A stretch of 6,558 bases of DNA from Candidatus Bathyarchaeota archaeon (lineage in GTDB: Archaea > Thermoproteota > Bathyarchaeia > 40CM-2-53-6 > RBG-13-38-9): contig JAPKYM010000275.1 of the NCBI GenBank assembly GCA_026394315.1, positions 1 to 6,558 of the forward strand, written 5' to 3'. The translations under genes were made by a program, and so were the position numbers. The notes under the pieces were generated by a model, which did no database searches, was not told the origin of the DNA, and saw nothing but the letters and a program-made list of their open reading frames with translations. This document shows positions 5,546 to 6,558 of this stretch, piece by piece; position 1 is the first letter of the stretch; every line of letters starts with the position of its first letter.

Positions 5546-6558
5546 ATGGACCGATTTGCAGACATGTCACCACTCAGCCGTCCAGACTTCCGGAACACCC
5601 TTTCTAAAGGTTCTTCAATACGGGGTTTGGGCAGGTATCTTGATGTGACGGAAAACAGGAAGACTGCGAAGTTCCTGATAAGCAAAAAGTTGAGAGCAGA
5701 CTTCGATCCCTCCGAGCCGGAGAGCGTGCTTTGGGAGCTTCATAGAGAACTGGCCGAGAAATACAGATCATTAGAGTACGCTTTAGACAAAAAGGAACTG
5801 TCACTGGCGGATCTTTCATCTCCGCCTAAGTCATATCTTGATCTGAAAGTCGCCATTTCAAAAAGGCTGCTCACCAATTGCCGACTTTGCGAGAGAATGG
5901 AGAGGGTAGACAGAACCGCAGGAAAGACCGGGTTCTGCAAATGTGGACGGGATGTTGCAGTATCTAGCTTCTTTGCTCACACTGGGGAGGAACCGGAACT
6001 AGTTCCATCGGGGACTATATTCACATTAGGCTGCACAATTAGATGCCTTCACTGCCAAAACTGGAGCATCTCACAGATGTTCGAGCCGGGAAAGAAGTAT
6101 TCCTCAGCAGAGCTCGCAAAGATCGTTGAGGCGCTGAGAGTTGAAGGCTGCCGAAATGTCAATCTTGTCGGAGGGGAGCCCACACCATGGCTCAGGGATT
6201 GGCTCGAGGTTTTCAGACTTGTCGGTGTGAATGTCCCAGTCATATGGAATAGCAATGCCTACTACAGCCCACTGACAGCAGACCTTCTAGGAGGTTTTGT
6301 TGATCTATTCCTCCTAGATTTCAAGTATGGTCCTGGAGATTGCGCTGAGAGACTGTCGAACGCGCCAGGATATTGGGAAGCTTGTACAAGAAATCATCTT
6401 CAGGTGATGAGATCTGGAGAGTTAATAGTAAGAGTCTTGGTCTTACCAGGACACTCGGAATGTTGCACTGAGAAGATACTTGAGTGGATAAACAGGAACC
6501 TGGGTCGGGATACTAGAATCAATCTGATGTTCCAGTTCCGACCGGAGTGGCGAGCGTC
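5546..6558 (+). CDS. PflX-like radical SAM protein (partial, runs off the end)
   Basis: The first 337 codons of an open frame reach the window edge without a stop. The protein belongs to the radical SAM family related to pyruvate formate-lyase activating enzymes (COG1313, PflX-like), whose substrates are unknown. The 4Fe-4S motif is CTIRCLHCQNW, with Cys163, Cys167 and Cys170. It follows the family-typical HTGEEPELVPSGTIF (145-159). Further typical segments are LVGGEPTPWL (207-216), VDLFLLDFKYG (252-262) and VRVLVLPGHSE (295-305). Before the core, Cys112, Cys115, Cys131 and Cys133 in a CRLC...GFCKCG arrangement may bind another metal or cluster; many family members show CxLCxRxC, and here the third Cys is Met118. 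The roughly 100 residues before that are charged and helical-looking. ATG 5546 fits the TATA box; ATG 5564 is a second option. It is divergent from the RDD gene. Confidence 0.88.
   Translation, partial: MDRFADMSPLSRPDFRNTLSKGSSIRGLGRYLDVTENRKTAKFLISKKLRADFDPSEPESVLWELHRELAEKYRSLEYALDKKELSLADLSSPPKSYLDLKVAISKRLLTNCRLCERMERVDRTAGKTGFCKCGRDVAVSSFFAHTGEEPELVPSGTIFTLGCTIRCLHCQNWSISQMFEPGKKYSSAELAKIVEALRVEGCRNVNLVGGEPTPWLRDWLEVFRLVGVNVPVIWNSNAYYSPLTADLLGGFVDLFLLDFKYGPGDCAERLSNAPGYWEACTRNHLQVMRSGELIVRVLVLPGHSECCTEKILEWINRNLGRDTRINLMFQFRPEWRA

Noticed and set aside
5494..6255. Several minus-strand open frames opposite the radical SAM gene
   Set aside because: They are shadows of the plus-strand frame, which carries the unmistakable CxxxCxxC motif and family segments and simply lacks a stop within the window.

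Overview
The window is archaeal chromosomal DNA. UPF0200 and UPF0201 proteins, a Trm11-type THUMP/SPOUT-unrelated tRNA methylase, the short-form archaeal PRPP synthetase and a tRNase Z occur together here. TATA-like boxes lie about 25 bases before start codons, and TTG/GTG starts are common (five of eight genes). This fits the Thermoproteota/Nitrososphaeria side of the Archaea, but the lineage is inference: no marker gene in the window settles it. It reads as core genome; no mobile element, CRISPR array or recognisable tRNA was found.

Layout. Bases 1-353 carry no convincing gene and hold GC-alternating inverted repeats and a U8-type tract downstream of thpR. thpR (minus, 354-932) diverges from a two-gene plus-strand unit: a UPF0200 P-loop kinase-like protein (992-1573) and a UPF0201 RNA-binding-fold protein (1573-1986) whose start overlaps the stop before it by one base. 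A 154-base convergent gap (1987-2140) contains a structured element. Next comes a tight minus-strand cluster, in transcription order: RDD membrane protein (5486-5031), PRPP synthetase (4982-4101), tRNA G10 methylase (4104-3022) and tRNase Z (3040-2141). Prs/methylase overlap by 4 bases and methylase/tRNase Z by 19 bases. A 59-base divergent promoter region separates the RDD gene from a plus-strand PflX-like radical SAM protein (5546 onward), which runs off the right end.

How they fit. Three enzymes act on RNA, mostly tRNA: ThpR on 2',3'-cyclic phosphate or RNA ends, the methylase on G10 of tRNA, and tRNase Z on pre-tRNA 3' ends. UPF0201 is a probable RNA binder. PRPP synthetase supplies nucleotide precursors and is translationally coupled to the methylase, so the minus-strand cluster links nucleotide supply and tRNA maturation.

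The most unexplained signal is not a gene. The exact 11-mer GCGCGCGCTAA (or its complement) occurs three times, and every GCGCGC run I found (six) lies in the noncoding or stop-codon-flanking DNA downstream of thpR, UPF0201 and rnz. All build inverted repeats. No clearly new protein system is visible; the best protein-level leads are the coupled UPF0200-UPF0201 pair and the radical SAM protein with a long N-terminal part and four extra cysteines.
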